Part shown: one piece after another, positions 46,865 to 56,222 of the stretch
Layout: each line of letters begins with the position of its first letter
Numbering within the stretch: the stretch's first letter is position 1
Source: Hemerocallis citrina
Taxonomy: Eukaryota; Streptophyta; Magnoliopsida; Asparagales; Asphodelaceae
Length of the DNA stretch: 64,000 nucleotides
Assembly: GCA_017893485.1 (NCBI GenBank)
Contig: CM030363.1
Coordinates: forward strand, 110,603,073 to 110,667,072
Direction of reading: 5' to 3'
Position numbers and translations under genes: made by a program
The notes under the pieces: model-generated
Seen by the model: only the letters and a program-made list of their open reading frames with translations
Databases searched by the model: none
What the model was told of the DNA's origin: nothing

Positions 46865-49803
46865 TGTCACGCCCCATTTTCCAAAAGAGAATACGGAATA
46901 CGGATACGCAACAAAAGCCCAGCGAATAATTTTCATCATCCATAAGCTGTTCAAAATATTTACAACATTTCACGAACTAATCAGAGTCGGAAGCAAAAGA
47001 GTCAACCACATGCACGTATGAACTAAAATACCAACAGGAATACTTAAAACCAATTATATCAATCTCAAATAGTCCTGATCTGAAATACACAATAAATTCT
47101 GGGTCACATTGCCCAAATACAAGATAAATATCCAAGCAGCAGATACAATTATTCATGAATAACAGGAAAATAAATAAATGTAGCAAGAGCTCCAGCAACT
47201 AATATCTCATGTCACCAATACCATCTGGAACCTGTTCTCCAAAATTTGCAATTCAATAATTACAGTGAAGAGGGAAAAGAGAAAACAAGGTACCCGTCAA
47301 TTGCAAGTTACAGGTCACTTATAATGTAGGATACAAGTACATGGGGAAACTAACTAGCAACATGGTATAAGCATGATGTCAAAATAAACAACTAGTATGA
47401 CAAAGTGAACAAGTGTAAATGGCATGAATCAAGTGTCAAGTAATCAAGTAAACAGGTAAATATATAACAGGTATCAGGTAACAGGTATACGGTAAACAGG
47501 TAATCATGTAACATGTATCAAGTATCAAATCTCATGTATCATGTAGTCAAGTATCAAGTGGGCATGTATCATGTGATCAAGTAGCATGTTCAGGTCTCAT
47601 GTGTCAAGTCTTGTAGTTATTACTATCTAGCTAGCACTTCATGCATCCATCATTTTACTACATAGTTGCTATAGTCAAAGCAATTTCGTTTTAGATTTCA
47701 TAGTGGACCATAGAGGGCAGTGTACTCAGGGACAAGTAATCCAAATCATATACCAAATTCTAAATTAACCAAATCATATACCAAATTCCAAATAATCCAA
47801 ATCATATACCAAATTCCAAATAATCCAAATTATATACCAAATTCCAAATATGGAAAACACGGGTCCCCTTCCGAGTACACATTTCTGAATTATCCAGTAC
47901 TAACCCCGGCTTGGTTATTTATTATTAATGTCAAACAAGCATGTATATGTGCAAAATATATCAAGAATAATATGGCATGATCATGTGACAAGTGCAAGTT
48001 GCAAGATAAACATGTACGAGTGCAAGATGTCGTATAAAGGAATAAAATAAACACATCTCAAGTTCAGGACAGCAAAACCATACTGTAGTAAAACAGTAAT
48101 TTCCAGTGTTACAAAAAAGCAAATTCGGATCCGTCGAAGGATCTGGAAACTAGACTTCCACACGAATACAGCGAATATGAATAAGTCATATATTATTTCA
48201 CAAAAACACAGCTCAAAACCGATTTCAATACAGAACTTTGGTTCAGCCAGAAAACGGGAAAACGAATTCAAGAACAGGAAAACAGCATGAAAACACATTA
48301 AATAAATTCATGAAAAATCTGGGGTATTCCCCTATATGTCCAGTATCTAAATATAAAGTTTCAAAATTTTTTAGTAAAAATAGATCAGTCATAAAAAATG
48401 AGAAAGTATCAAGAAAACATAGTTTGGCAAATCTGGAGATCCCAACACTGATGTACGAAAACTATGATATCTCGCAACCAGTGAAATGAAATCCAATTCT
48501 GCCAAAGGGATATGAAAATAGATAGAATATACTAACTTTCAAATTTCACAAACATTTTTCATACAGTAAAAGGAATAATAGTGAAAATAAGATTCTTTAC
48601 AGAACAGCGAGCAAAATACAACATGTATAGATTTTATAAACGAGCATGAAACATCACATAAAACTCATCAATAAAATTTACCAAAATTCTGGATAAACCC
48701 TAACTAGATAAGGAAACACTGACCAAAGTTTTGGATCAAAATAATATAGGTAGCATGGTTCTTTAAAATAAATTGTTATCAAAATTACCGAAAAACAGAA
48801 TCTGGAAAAGATCGACACCTCTGTACTAAAATAGTCATAACTCAGTAATACGAAATCAAAATCAAGGAAGGTCAGAGGTGTTTGAAAATAGACAAAATTA
48901 TCTAAAACTCATGTTTTATACAGAAACCAAGATACTGACTGCAACCTAGTCGAAAACAGTAAACCAAATAGAACAGCGAAAAAACTACAAATTTTTCCCC
49001 TTAAAACAAAATCAACATAGATTCAAGAAAATTGATCCAAACACGTTAAAACCTAAAATAAAGTCTACCAAGTGTCTAAACATCATGAATTAGGGTTATT
49101 AATATGTCAACACCAAATATATCTCATAGGTCTCAACCCAAACACAAATTCTCACCAATATCTCTCATACACGAATCAAATCAAGAATGGGCGAATCCTA
49201 GGTTATTTCATATCAAGATTGTGTCGTGAGTCAATCTATGGTCATATGTTCACAATAGAGACAAAACCCATCAAGGAAAACACAATCAAGAGTTGTCTCT
49301 AGATCCAACTACACTATAGGTGAACTGTGGGACTTGTATCAAACAAATGAATTGGAGTACAAGTTACTTGCCTTAATTTGGGGATGAAGAACGATGAACT
49401 CAAAAGTCGGAGCAAATTCCACGAGCGAAAATCCACGAACTCAAGAACGATCTACATGCGCACTCGAGCACGCGCAAGAAAAACCCAATAGCAAGAGAGC
49501 GCGAGACGGCGGATGGAGAGAAAGCGGAAGAGGTAGAGCACAGAATAGGCACCTAGGTTTAATGTGGTTGTAAATAAAAAAAAAATTATAAGGATATATA
49601 TACACTAGGTTAGAAGAAGGGAGGTGCACATCTGGCGGCCCCAGGAAACAGGTAAAAGTAAAAATAAAAAATAAAAAAAATGGGTCGGGTAGAAAAGGGC
49701 TCGGGTGGCTTTGGGTAGTGATATGGCTAAAAATGAGGTTAAATCGGAACCGTCCAGATTGGGCGCAAATCTTGAAGCTCGGGGGTAAAATGGTAATTTC
49801 ACA
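46865..49803 (-). repeat. S3: lone gypsy LTR related to S1 and S2
   Basis: On the minus strand it starts near TGTGAAATTACC (49803), has a TATA-like TATATATATCCTTATAA (49587-49603) followed by a pyrimidine-rich leader, and ends GGGGCGTGACA (46865). Its last kilobase matches S1 inverted. No primer site follows it and no polypurine tract precedes it, so it is a solo LTR or remnant. The flanks TCTAC and TACAA do not form a clear duplication, and the right border is uncertain by a few bases. Confidence 0.7.
47400..47850. repeat. Minisatellites within LTR S3
   Basis: From 47400 to 47620 variants of an 11-base motif such as CATGTATCAAGT and GGTAAACAGGT recur. From 47739 to 47850 a 28-30 base unit, CCAAATCATATACCAAATTC, occurs four times with few changes. 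Confidence 0.85.
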
Positions 49804-50308
49804 TACAAGTGGATCCAAAGCGGGTACCGGATCTCCGTCACACGAGACCCACTAACCTACAAACGGATCCATACCGATTGGGCACGGGTCCCGACCCGAG
49901 GCGAGCCCAGATAAACAAGAGACAAATCAGGGCCACTAATTTGACCAAGTCAACGGGCCTGATTTACTCTCACCGGGAATCAGGGGTTAGTTTCCTAAAC
50001 AGACTGTGAGGATTTTTCTCCTAGCAGTTACACAGGGAATCAAGCCTCTAATCACTTCCCTGGCGACTATAAATACCTCCCCTCTGCCACTGTGACCAGG
50101 TAATCCCTCTTTTTCCACCTTAAGCTCTTTCTTTAATCACCACTGGTTACTGACAAGAGCGTCGGAGGGTGCATCGCCGGAATCAACCCCGGTGTCTCGC
50201 ACTTCCTTGCAGGTTGCGGCAGGAGCAAGAAGGCTTGGATCAGCTGTTCAGGTTTTCTCGAACTCACAAATCTTATCTGTTTACCCCCACACCGAAACAG
50301 CGGTAACA
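49804..50308 (+). repeat. Element E 5' LTR (visible part)
   Basis: It ends GCGGTAACA at 50308 and is followed by a primer site. A TATA box CTATAAATACC lies at 50068-50078. GACCAGGTAATCC at about 50094 fits a splice donor and CTTCCTTGCAGG at about 50205-50216 an acceptor. The true 5' end is unclear because the LTR is joined to S3. Confidence 0.6.
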
Positions 50309-50311
50309 GAT

Positions 50312-50328
50312 TGGCGCCGTCTGTGGGA
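50312..50328 (+). other. Element E primer-binding site (not initiator Met type)
   Basis: TGGCGCCGTCTGTGGGA lies three bases after the LTR end. It differs from the iMet sites of the other elements; sites beginning TGGCGCC are typical of Tat- and Athila-group gypsy elements. Confidence 0.8.
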
Positions 50329-50376
50329 AAAACCACACGAACAGCCTCAGCCTCTTCCTTGTCGTCCTCTCCAACC

Positions 50377-52054
50377 ATGCCTCCAAAGAAGGTCAGATCT
50401 AGAGGGTCCAACCGCAGGACCAATCCCGCCGACCCTACAGAGGAAGCTCCAATCAATCCTATTCCACAGCCCGAACTTCCTCCACCGGCCCCGCAGGGCC
50501 AGCCTCCTCTTCCCAAACAGCAACCAACCAATGGCCCTGCCGGTCATAACGGTCGGAGGCAGAAGCAGCCCCTCAACCCGGACCATGTCTCGGTCCATAA
50601 TGAGTCCTCGGACTCAATGGCTTCTCATCACCCCGACCTCCGCAACACGTTCCTGAACCGCCAAAAAGATGAGGACCTCCGCACCCACCTGGACGAGAGG
50701 CGGGCCCGAGAGGGAGCCTCCCACCAGCATCGTGGTGAGCGGTCGCCTCACCGCCGAGACGGCAGAAGGTCTCCGGACCGAAGGGGCCGAGCGGCATCGC
50801 CCGAGCACCGAAGGAGGATGCCACATTCCCCCGCGGATCGGCATCATCGGAGGAACAATCACGCGCCTATCACTCGTGCCGAGTTCCTACAATTTCAAGA
50901 CACCGTACTGCAGGCTCTCAACCTTCGGCAGAACAACCAAAATGCCCAGAGGGCTCCAACGCCCCCGAGGGTTCCCAGTCCTCGTCGCCAATCCCGAAGT
51001 CTTACCCCGGCTCGCAGTCGCCAGCAGCAGCACTACAGTCCTCACCGATCCCAGGACTACCGCTGTCGCAGTCCCCTGCTCCCCTTCCTATGAGGAAGAT
51101 TCTGGGGGATCGTATGATTACCAGCGGAGGGACGATGCCCTCAACCGCCGTCTCCATGAGGTGAAGAGGCGCATAGGTCGCATAGACCGAGAGGAGGAGT
51201 CCAGAGCAGGGACCGTCCGACCCAGCAGACCCCCTTTCTCTCGGACGATCATGGAGGCCCACATACCGAGGGGTTTCAAACCTCCGCAGTTTGAAACGTA
51301 CTTAGGGGAATCCGACCCAGTTGATCACGTCGAGAGCTTCAAGACCCTGATGCTGATCCATCAAGCTTCTGACGCCGTGCTCTGCAGGACCTTCCCCGCC
51401 ACCCTCAGGGGGTCGGCTCGGGAATGGTACTCCAGACTCGCTCCTTCTTCCATCTTCTCGTTCGAGCAGTTTGAAACACTGTTCATAACTCACTTCGTGA
51501 GTAGCAGGCGAGCTGAGAAGACAAGCCTCTCCCTACTGAACCTGCGGCAAAGAAAGGGGAGAGAAGCTGCGGGACTACGTGAAGAGATTCACCGCAGAAG
51601 TCAGGTCCATCGCCTCCTTAGACCAGTCAGTGGCGACCGTGGCGTTCCAGTCGAACGTCCTCAACTCCAACCTCCGATCGTCCCTAGCCAAGAAGCCCCC
51701 GCACAACTTTGCCGACCTTCTCCTAAGGTGCGAGAAGTACATTCGGGCGGAAGAGGCCGAGTGCCTCCCGAACTTTGGAGGATCGGCCTCCGGATCGAAG
51801 AGGAAGGCGACCGAGGGGGAGGGATCGAAAAAGATGCAGAAGGACAACGGCGGTCAGCGCCGACCTTCCCCTAGGTTCGAGAAGTTCACTCCCCTCACCA
51901 CCAATGTCCCCACTATCCTAATGGAAGTGGAGAAGGAGGGGGTCATCCCTCCAGCTCTGAGGATGAACACCCCGGCAAATAGGAGGAACAAAGATAAATA
52001 GTGTCGTTACCATCGGGACCACGGCCACGACACGAACGACTGCCGGGCATTGAG
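50377..52054 (+). pseudogene. Element E gag (Tat-like gypsy), frameshifted
   Basis: The ATG at 50377 (MPPKKVRSRGSNRRTNPADP) begins a long basic, proline- and arginine-rich N-terminus with many RSPHRRDGRRSPDRR-like repeats, to about 51070. After a frameshift near 51100, the capsid domain reads MEAHIPRGFKPPQFETYLG, LRGSAREWYSRL and FETLFITHFVSSRR. A second shift near 51555 leads to VRSIASLDQSVATVAFQSN and the nucleic-acid binding tail. A TAG at 51999 precedes CRYHRDHGHDTNDCRAL, the hallmark C-terminal motif of Tat-lineage Gag. The frame is then cut by element D and resumes at 62493. The region is GC-rich compared with its neighbours. Confidence 0.88.
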
Positions 52055-54801
52055 TGTAGAACCCCGTATTTTCAAATATTATTTTAATTATTTGAAAATA
52101 AATTTTAAATGATTTTGAGTATTTGATATATATTTTCTAAAAGATTTATCTTTTGTACACGTGCAAAACACGTGCAAATGGCTTTTCAGAAGTTTGAAAA
52201 ATTTAGTTTTCCTTATGAAAAATCATTATTTATTATTTGAGAACTATTTAATATTTTTCCAGATTTTTCTGAAATTAATTATGCCTATTTGCAACTTTTG
52301 AGAAAAGAAGGACTTATTTGCAAAATTGATAATTTTGAGGGTTAGAATGCAAAACATATTTACTGGACATTCCGATCAGTAATTGTTGAGGTTTAGAAAT
52401 ATATTTTTCTGTTAGATCCTAATTTAAATGATATTTGATTCAATTTTCAAGAAAAGAAGTATATATATGCAAGAAGTATTTTTGGAAAGGATTATTTTGC
52501 AAAGTGGGAATAAAACCCTAATATACAATCCGGCATATTTAAGGGATTCTCTCTTCCCAGCCGTCATTGAGCATATTCAGATTTTGAGATTATTTTGAGG
52601 AGCAAAAAGGAGGATTCTTGGATCTAGCAAGGAGAAAGCTTTTTGTGGATTTTTCTTCGAATCAAAGGTGAGTGGATTGTTTTGTTTGTTTTGTTTTGCT
52701 TTGCTTTGTTATTCGATTGATGAATGACGTAAGATCTTTGTTATGCTTGTTTGTGTTCATTATGTCATTATTTTGTTAGTCTCATTGTGCGTATGATATG
52801 GATCTTTTATTTGGATATGGAGGATGAGAACTCTTATTGATATTTGGATCATGTATGAGAAATTATTAAGTTGTTGAGGAAAGGTTTGATTTATGAGATC
52901 GTATTGTTGGGAGACATATTAAGAATGGATAATGTTGTGATCAGATGGTAAACATCTGGATCTTTTGGGGGTAGTTCAGATTTTGATTGAGTTGTGTAAG
53001 AAGTTTTGATGAGAAACCCTAATAGAAAGATTAGGAGTCTAGATCATGAGGACTTGAGATTTAAGTATTTGATTGATTGAGTAATGTATCCTTGATGGAG
53101 ATTAATGAGAGTTGTTTATTTGCCTGGATACAAATTAATTTTTATGATCATTGGATCTTTAGAAAACTCCAGTTTGATTTTTGTGTTCAGACCTGTTTTT
53201 AGAAAACTGTAGCCGACAGTCGACTGGCCTATAGAGCAGTCGACTGGTACGAGCCTACTGCTGTACTTTTAGTCTTTGAGCATTGTTCGGGACAGTCGAC
53301 CTAGACTGAGGTCAGTCGACTGGTCTTCTGTTTGTAATTTTGTTCAGTCCTTCGGGACAGTCGACCTATGAACCCCTTTTAGTCGACTGATATACTTAGA
53401 ATATTTGATGAGAATTATTTGTTTTGTCTCGGGGCAGTCGACTGACTTCTTGATAAGTCGACCGATCATACCTTAGTTTATTTTTGAGAAGTTTTGGATT
53501 ATGTCCTCTGGACAGTCGACTGATGTGCTATACAGTCGACTGGTCCTGAGGGATCTTTGTATTTGGTTTTGAGATCTTCTGTTTGATTTTGAGATGTTTG
53601 TTCAGTCTTTGATTTCGAGATGTTCAGTTAAGAACATGATTTTGAGATATTCAGCTGAGCCACTTGTTTAGTAGAATTTTGTTCAGATAATTGTTTTTGA
53701 GTCTTTAGAAGTATGTGACCCTAGTATACTGGTGTTGAGATATTTGTTCAGTTATTTGTTGAGGCCCATTGAGGCAAACTTTCAGTTATTCAGATTTTTT
53801 AGTCCGGTAGGGTACACTACTCTAGGGGATTTGTTCAGTAACCCAAACTAATAAGGACAGGCATTAGTAGTGTCATGACGAATGGGAACTTGAGTTATGC
53901 ACCTCAGTAAGGCTTTTGATGTAGGATTTAATCTCCTGAATTATCCAAGTAGTTAACTTGTGATGTGTGATCTATCTCCGGAATTATCCAGGTAGTTAAC
54001 CTGAGATGTGAGGTATTTCTCCTGAATTATCCAAGTAATTATCTTGAGATGTGGGATTGACCTACGGAATGATCGGAGTCGAGGCGACGCTTTTGGGGTA
54101 TTATTGTGATGATGAGTCTATGTTTAGATGTGGGATGATCTCCTGAATTATCCAGGGAAAATACCTGTGATGTGGGATCAATCTCCGGAATGATCAAGCA
54201 TGGGCAAATTATCATAGTTTATCTTCATCTCTTAGTAGTCATCGTTGTCAGCATGTAGTCATGATGTTTTCTTGAATCACTATTATGCATTTGGATTTCC
54301 TGTTTTTACCCACACTTGGCTTTTTGGTTTTTGGTATCACCCACTACTCTTTTATCGTTACTTCATACTTTAGTACTTGATGATTATTTGTTGGATATTA
54401 TTATTTCAGTTCATTTATGATGTTTTGTTTGATTTATCACCACTCACACCATTTATGGCTGACCCCGTAGTTTGGGGGTTAGGGTTCAACTCTAGCCTCA
54501 CATGTTGCAGGTTATTGCTTAGATTGGAGGTTGGATGCTAGAGTGGGCAGTTTGAGATAATTGGATTATTTAGTGATTGGTGTAAAACTGTAAAGGAATT
54601 TGAGACCATTCTGAGTTGTAAATACAAAGATTAATTTGTGTTGAGATGATTAGACTTCCGCTGGGATTTGTAATAATTGTTGTAATAAAAGAAAGAAAAT
54701 TTTAGTGGTGTTTGTTGGTGTTTATTGTTGTATTGAAGTGGATTACTGGGATTTCGCCACGTATTTTCTAAGCTCTCATATTAGAAATTCGGGGCGCTAC
54801 A
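52055..54801 (+). repeat. Element D 5' LTR
   Basis: Landmarks: two G-boxes CACGTG at 52158-52163 and 52169-52174, a TATA-like TATTTAAG at 52536-52543, and a near-perfect splice donor CAAAGGTGAGTGG with intron start at 52668. Five pairs of CAGTCGACTG-like boxes lie at 53217-53542. Near 53930-54190, a motif resembling CTCCTGAATTATCCAAGTAGTTA recurs in about six variants. No gene is seen. Confidence 0.95.
53217..53542 (+). repeat. Paired palindromic boxes centred on GTCGAC in the D LTR
   Basis: Ten boxes, five with the full palindrome CAGTCGACTG and the others with one half changed, come in five pairs with about 10-16 bases within a pair and 50-70 between pairs. The first box of most pairs is preceded by GGGA or GGGG. 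The same array is in the 3' LTR (60901-61226) and a shorter version is in both LTRs of element B. Confidence 0.9.
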
Positions 54802-54806
54802 GAGAT

Positions 54807-54818
54807 TGGTATCAGAGC
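54807..54818 (+). other. Element D primer-binding site
   Basis: TGGTATCAGAGC, five bases after the LTR end, is complementary to initiator methionine tRNA. Confidence 0.96.
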
Positions 54819-55019
54819 TCCGCTTCAATGTAATAATAGACTTAGTATGACAACCAACCTAGGTGTGGACACTAGAGAGTGAGTACCTAGGTGTGGACAT
54901 CAGAGTGTGAGTATCACATAGAATTAAATTATGATGTTTGGTTTGAAATTATGGTTTGGGGTATGGTTATGGTTTTGCCATGGGGTATTGATATGAGTTT
55001 GAATTGTATGTGTGCTCTA

Positions 55020-55039
55020 ACTTTACCCTCGTTTTGCAG
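55020..55039 (+). promoter_or_regulatory. Candidate 3' splice site just before gag of D
   Basis: ACTTTACCCTCGTTTTGCAG ends at 55039, eight bases before the gag ATG at 55048. With the donor at 52668 inside the LTR it would delimit a 2,372-base leader intron that contains the rest of the LTR and the primer site. Confidence 0.55.
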
Positions 55040-55047
55040 TATTCAAA

Positions 55048-56130
55048 ATGGTTGCTCCCAGAGGTAGAAATGGTGGCAATAATGAGGATGGATCTGGTAG
55101 TTCCCGAGGGAATGGGATCGACCTTGAAGCTGAGTTTGCCAAAGTATATCAGACGTTGAATATGCTGATGGCACTCAATGTGGCGCAGCAGCAAGCGCAG
55201 CAGCAGAACCCGCTGCCAAATCATGGAGCTGGTCATGGATTGGTGAATGCCGACCCCATAAAGCAGATTGAATCCTTTAAGAGGATGAGGCCACCAGTCT
55301 TTAAGGGGCCAGCTGATCCAACAGTAGCAGATGATTGGATCAGGAAGATGCAGACAATCTTCGAAGTGTCGGAGACTCCTGAAGCTAGCAAGGTGAAGTT
55401 GGCTTCGATGCAGCTCGAGAAAGATGCTGGTGTATGGTGGGAGTCATTGAAGAGGAACTTGGGAGATCAGCAGCTGACATGGGAAGCTTTTCTGGAGGAG
55501 TTCAGAGATCGTTTCTTTCCTCTTGATGTTCAGGAGAAGAAGGCGACTGAGTTCATGAACCTTCAGCAGGGGAGCATGACTGTTCGGGAGTATGAGACGA
55601 AATTCGCTCAACTTTCGAGGTATGCACCAGAGTTGGTCATGGACGAAGCAAAGAAGGCCAAAAAGTTTGAGCTAGGATTGAGGCCAAACTTGAGGTCAAG
55701 GATGGTTCCATTGGGCATTAGAAGATTTGACAAGCTGGTCAGGAGGGCCGCGATGACTGAAGAGGATATGGACTTGTTTCAGAAGAAGCAGGATTCTTGG
55801 AACCGGAACAAGAGGCCAGCATCAGGCCAGAGTGGGAAGGGATTCCCCGCGAAACGGGCAAAGTTCAGTGGACCGGTGCAGAAGGCATCTGGAGCTCAGG
55901 GAGTGACCTGCTACTACTGCAAGGAAGTAGGACATTACAGGTCAGCATGTCCGAAGTTGGCAGAGCACGTTTGTTCTCAGTGTGGGCAGACTGGACACTC
56001 AAAGTCCCATTGTCCACAACTGAAGAAAGACGGTTCGGGTGGAAGCAAAATCCCGAAGAGGCAAGGGCGAGTATTTGCATTGACCGAGGAGGATGCGAGA
56101 AACTCAGAAGATGTAATACAGGGTATGTAG
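55048..56130 (+). CDS. gag: Element D Gag polyprotein
   Basis: 360 residues from ATG 55048 (MVAPRGRNGGNNEDGSGSSR) to TAG 56128-56130. A glutamine-rich stretch lies at about residues 45-62. The capsid domain runs from about residue 75 to 220, with PTVADDWIRKMQTIFEVSET, KDAGVWWESLKRNL and LSRYAPELVMDEAKKAKKFE. Two zinc knuckles follow, CYYCKEVGHYRSAC and CSQCGQTGHSKSHC (about residues 290-330), both CX2CX4HX4C. The tail GRVFALTEEDARNSEDVIQG ends at the candidate intron. Gag would assemble particles in the cytoplasm and package the element RNA. The TAG lies inside the candidate intron, so this form comes from unspliced RNA and the spliced form continues into pol. Confidence 0.95.
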   Translation: MVAPRGRNGGNNEDGSGSSRGNGIDLEAEFAKVYQTLNMLMALNVAQQQAQQQNPLPNHGAGHGLVNADPIKQIESFKRMRPPVFKGPADPTVADDWIRKMQTIFEVSETPEASKVKLASMQLEKDAGVWWESLKRNLGDQQLTWEAFLEEFRDRFFPLDVQEKKATEFMNLQQGSMTVREYETKFAQLSRYAPELVMDEAKKAKKFELGLRPNLRSRMVPLGIRRFDKLVRRAAMTEEDMDLFQKKQDSWNRNKRPASGQSGKGFPAKRAKFSGPVQKASGAQGVTCYYCKEVGHYRSACPKLAEHVCSQCGQTGHSKSHCPQLKKDGSGGSKIPKRQGRVFALTEEDARNSEDVIQGM

Positions 56131-56222
56131 GAATTTTGATTTCTTTCATTTTGAATCAGTGTAATGAATAAAACTTTTATTTCAGAACAATTTAAGATTG
56201 AGTATCATTCTTATTGTAACAG
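56123..56222 (+). other. Candidate 100-base intron between gag and pol of D
   Basis: It begins GTATGTAGG and ends CTTATTGTAACAG. Exon 1 (55048-56122) is 1,075 bases, 358 codons plus one; exon 2 (56223-59536) supplies the other two bases, so gag and pol fuse in frame to about 1,462 residues. The nearest start-like codon of the pol frame is only a TTG at 56198, so pol has no ATG of its own at the protease. A second acceptor-like TTATTTCAG at 56186 would shift the frame. Confidence 0.75.

Noticed and set aside
50669..51240. Second-frame ORF start over the E Gag N-terminus as a separate gene
   Set aside because: The 50377 frame carries the Tat-type basic N-terminus; the other frame becomes real only after the frameshift near 51100.
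56198..56222. Pol of D starting independently at 56198
   Set aside because: The codon there is TTG, not ATG, and the in-frame acceptor at 56222 explains the frame better.
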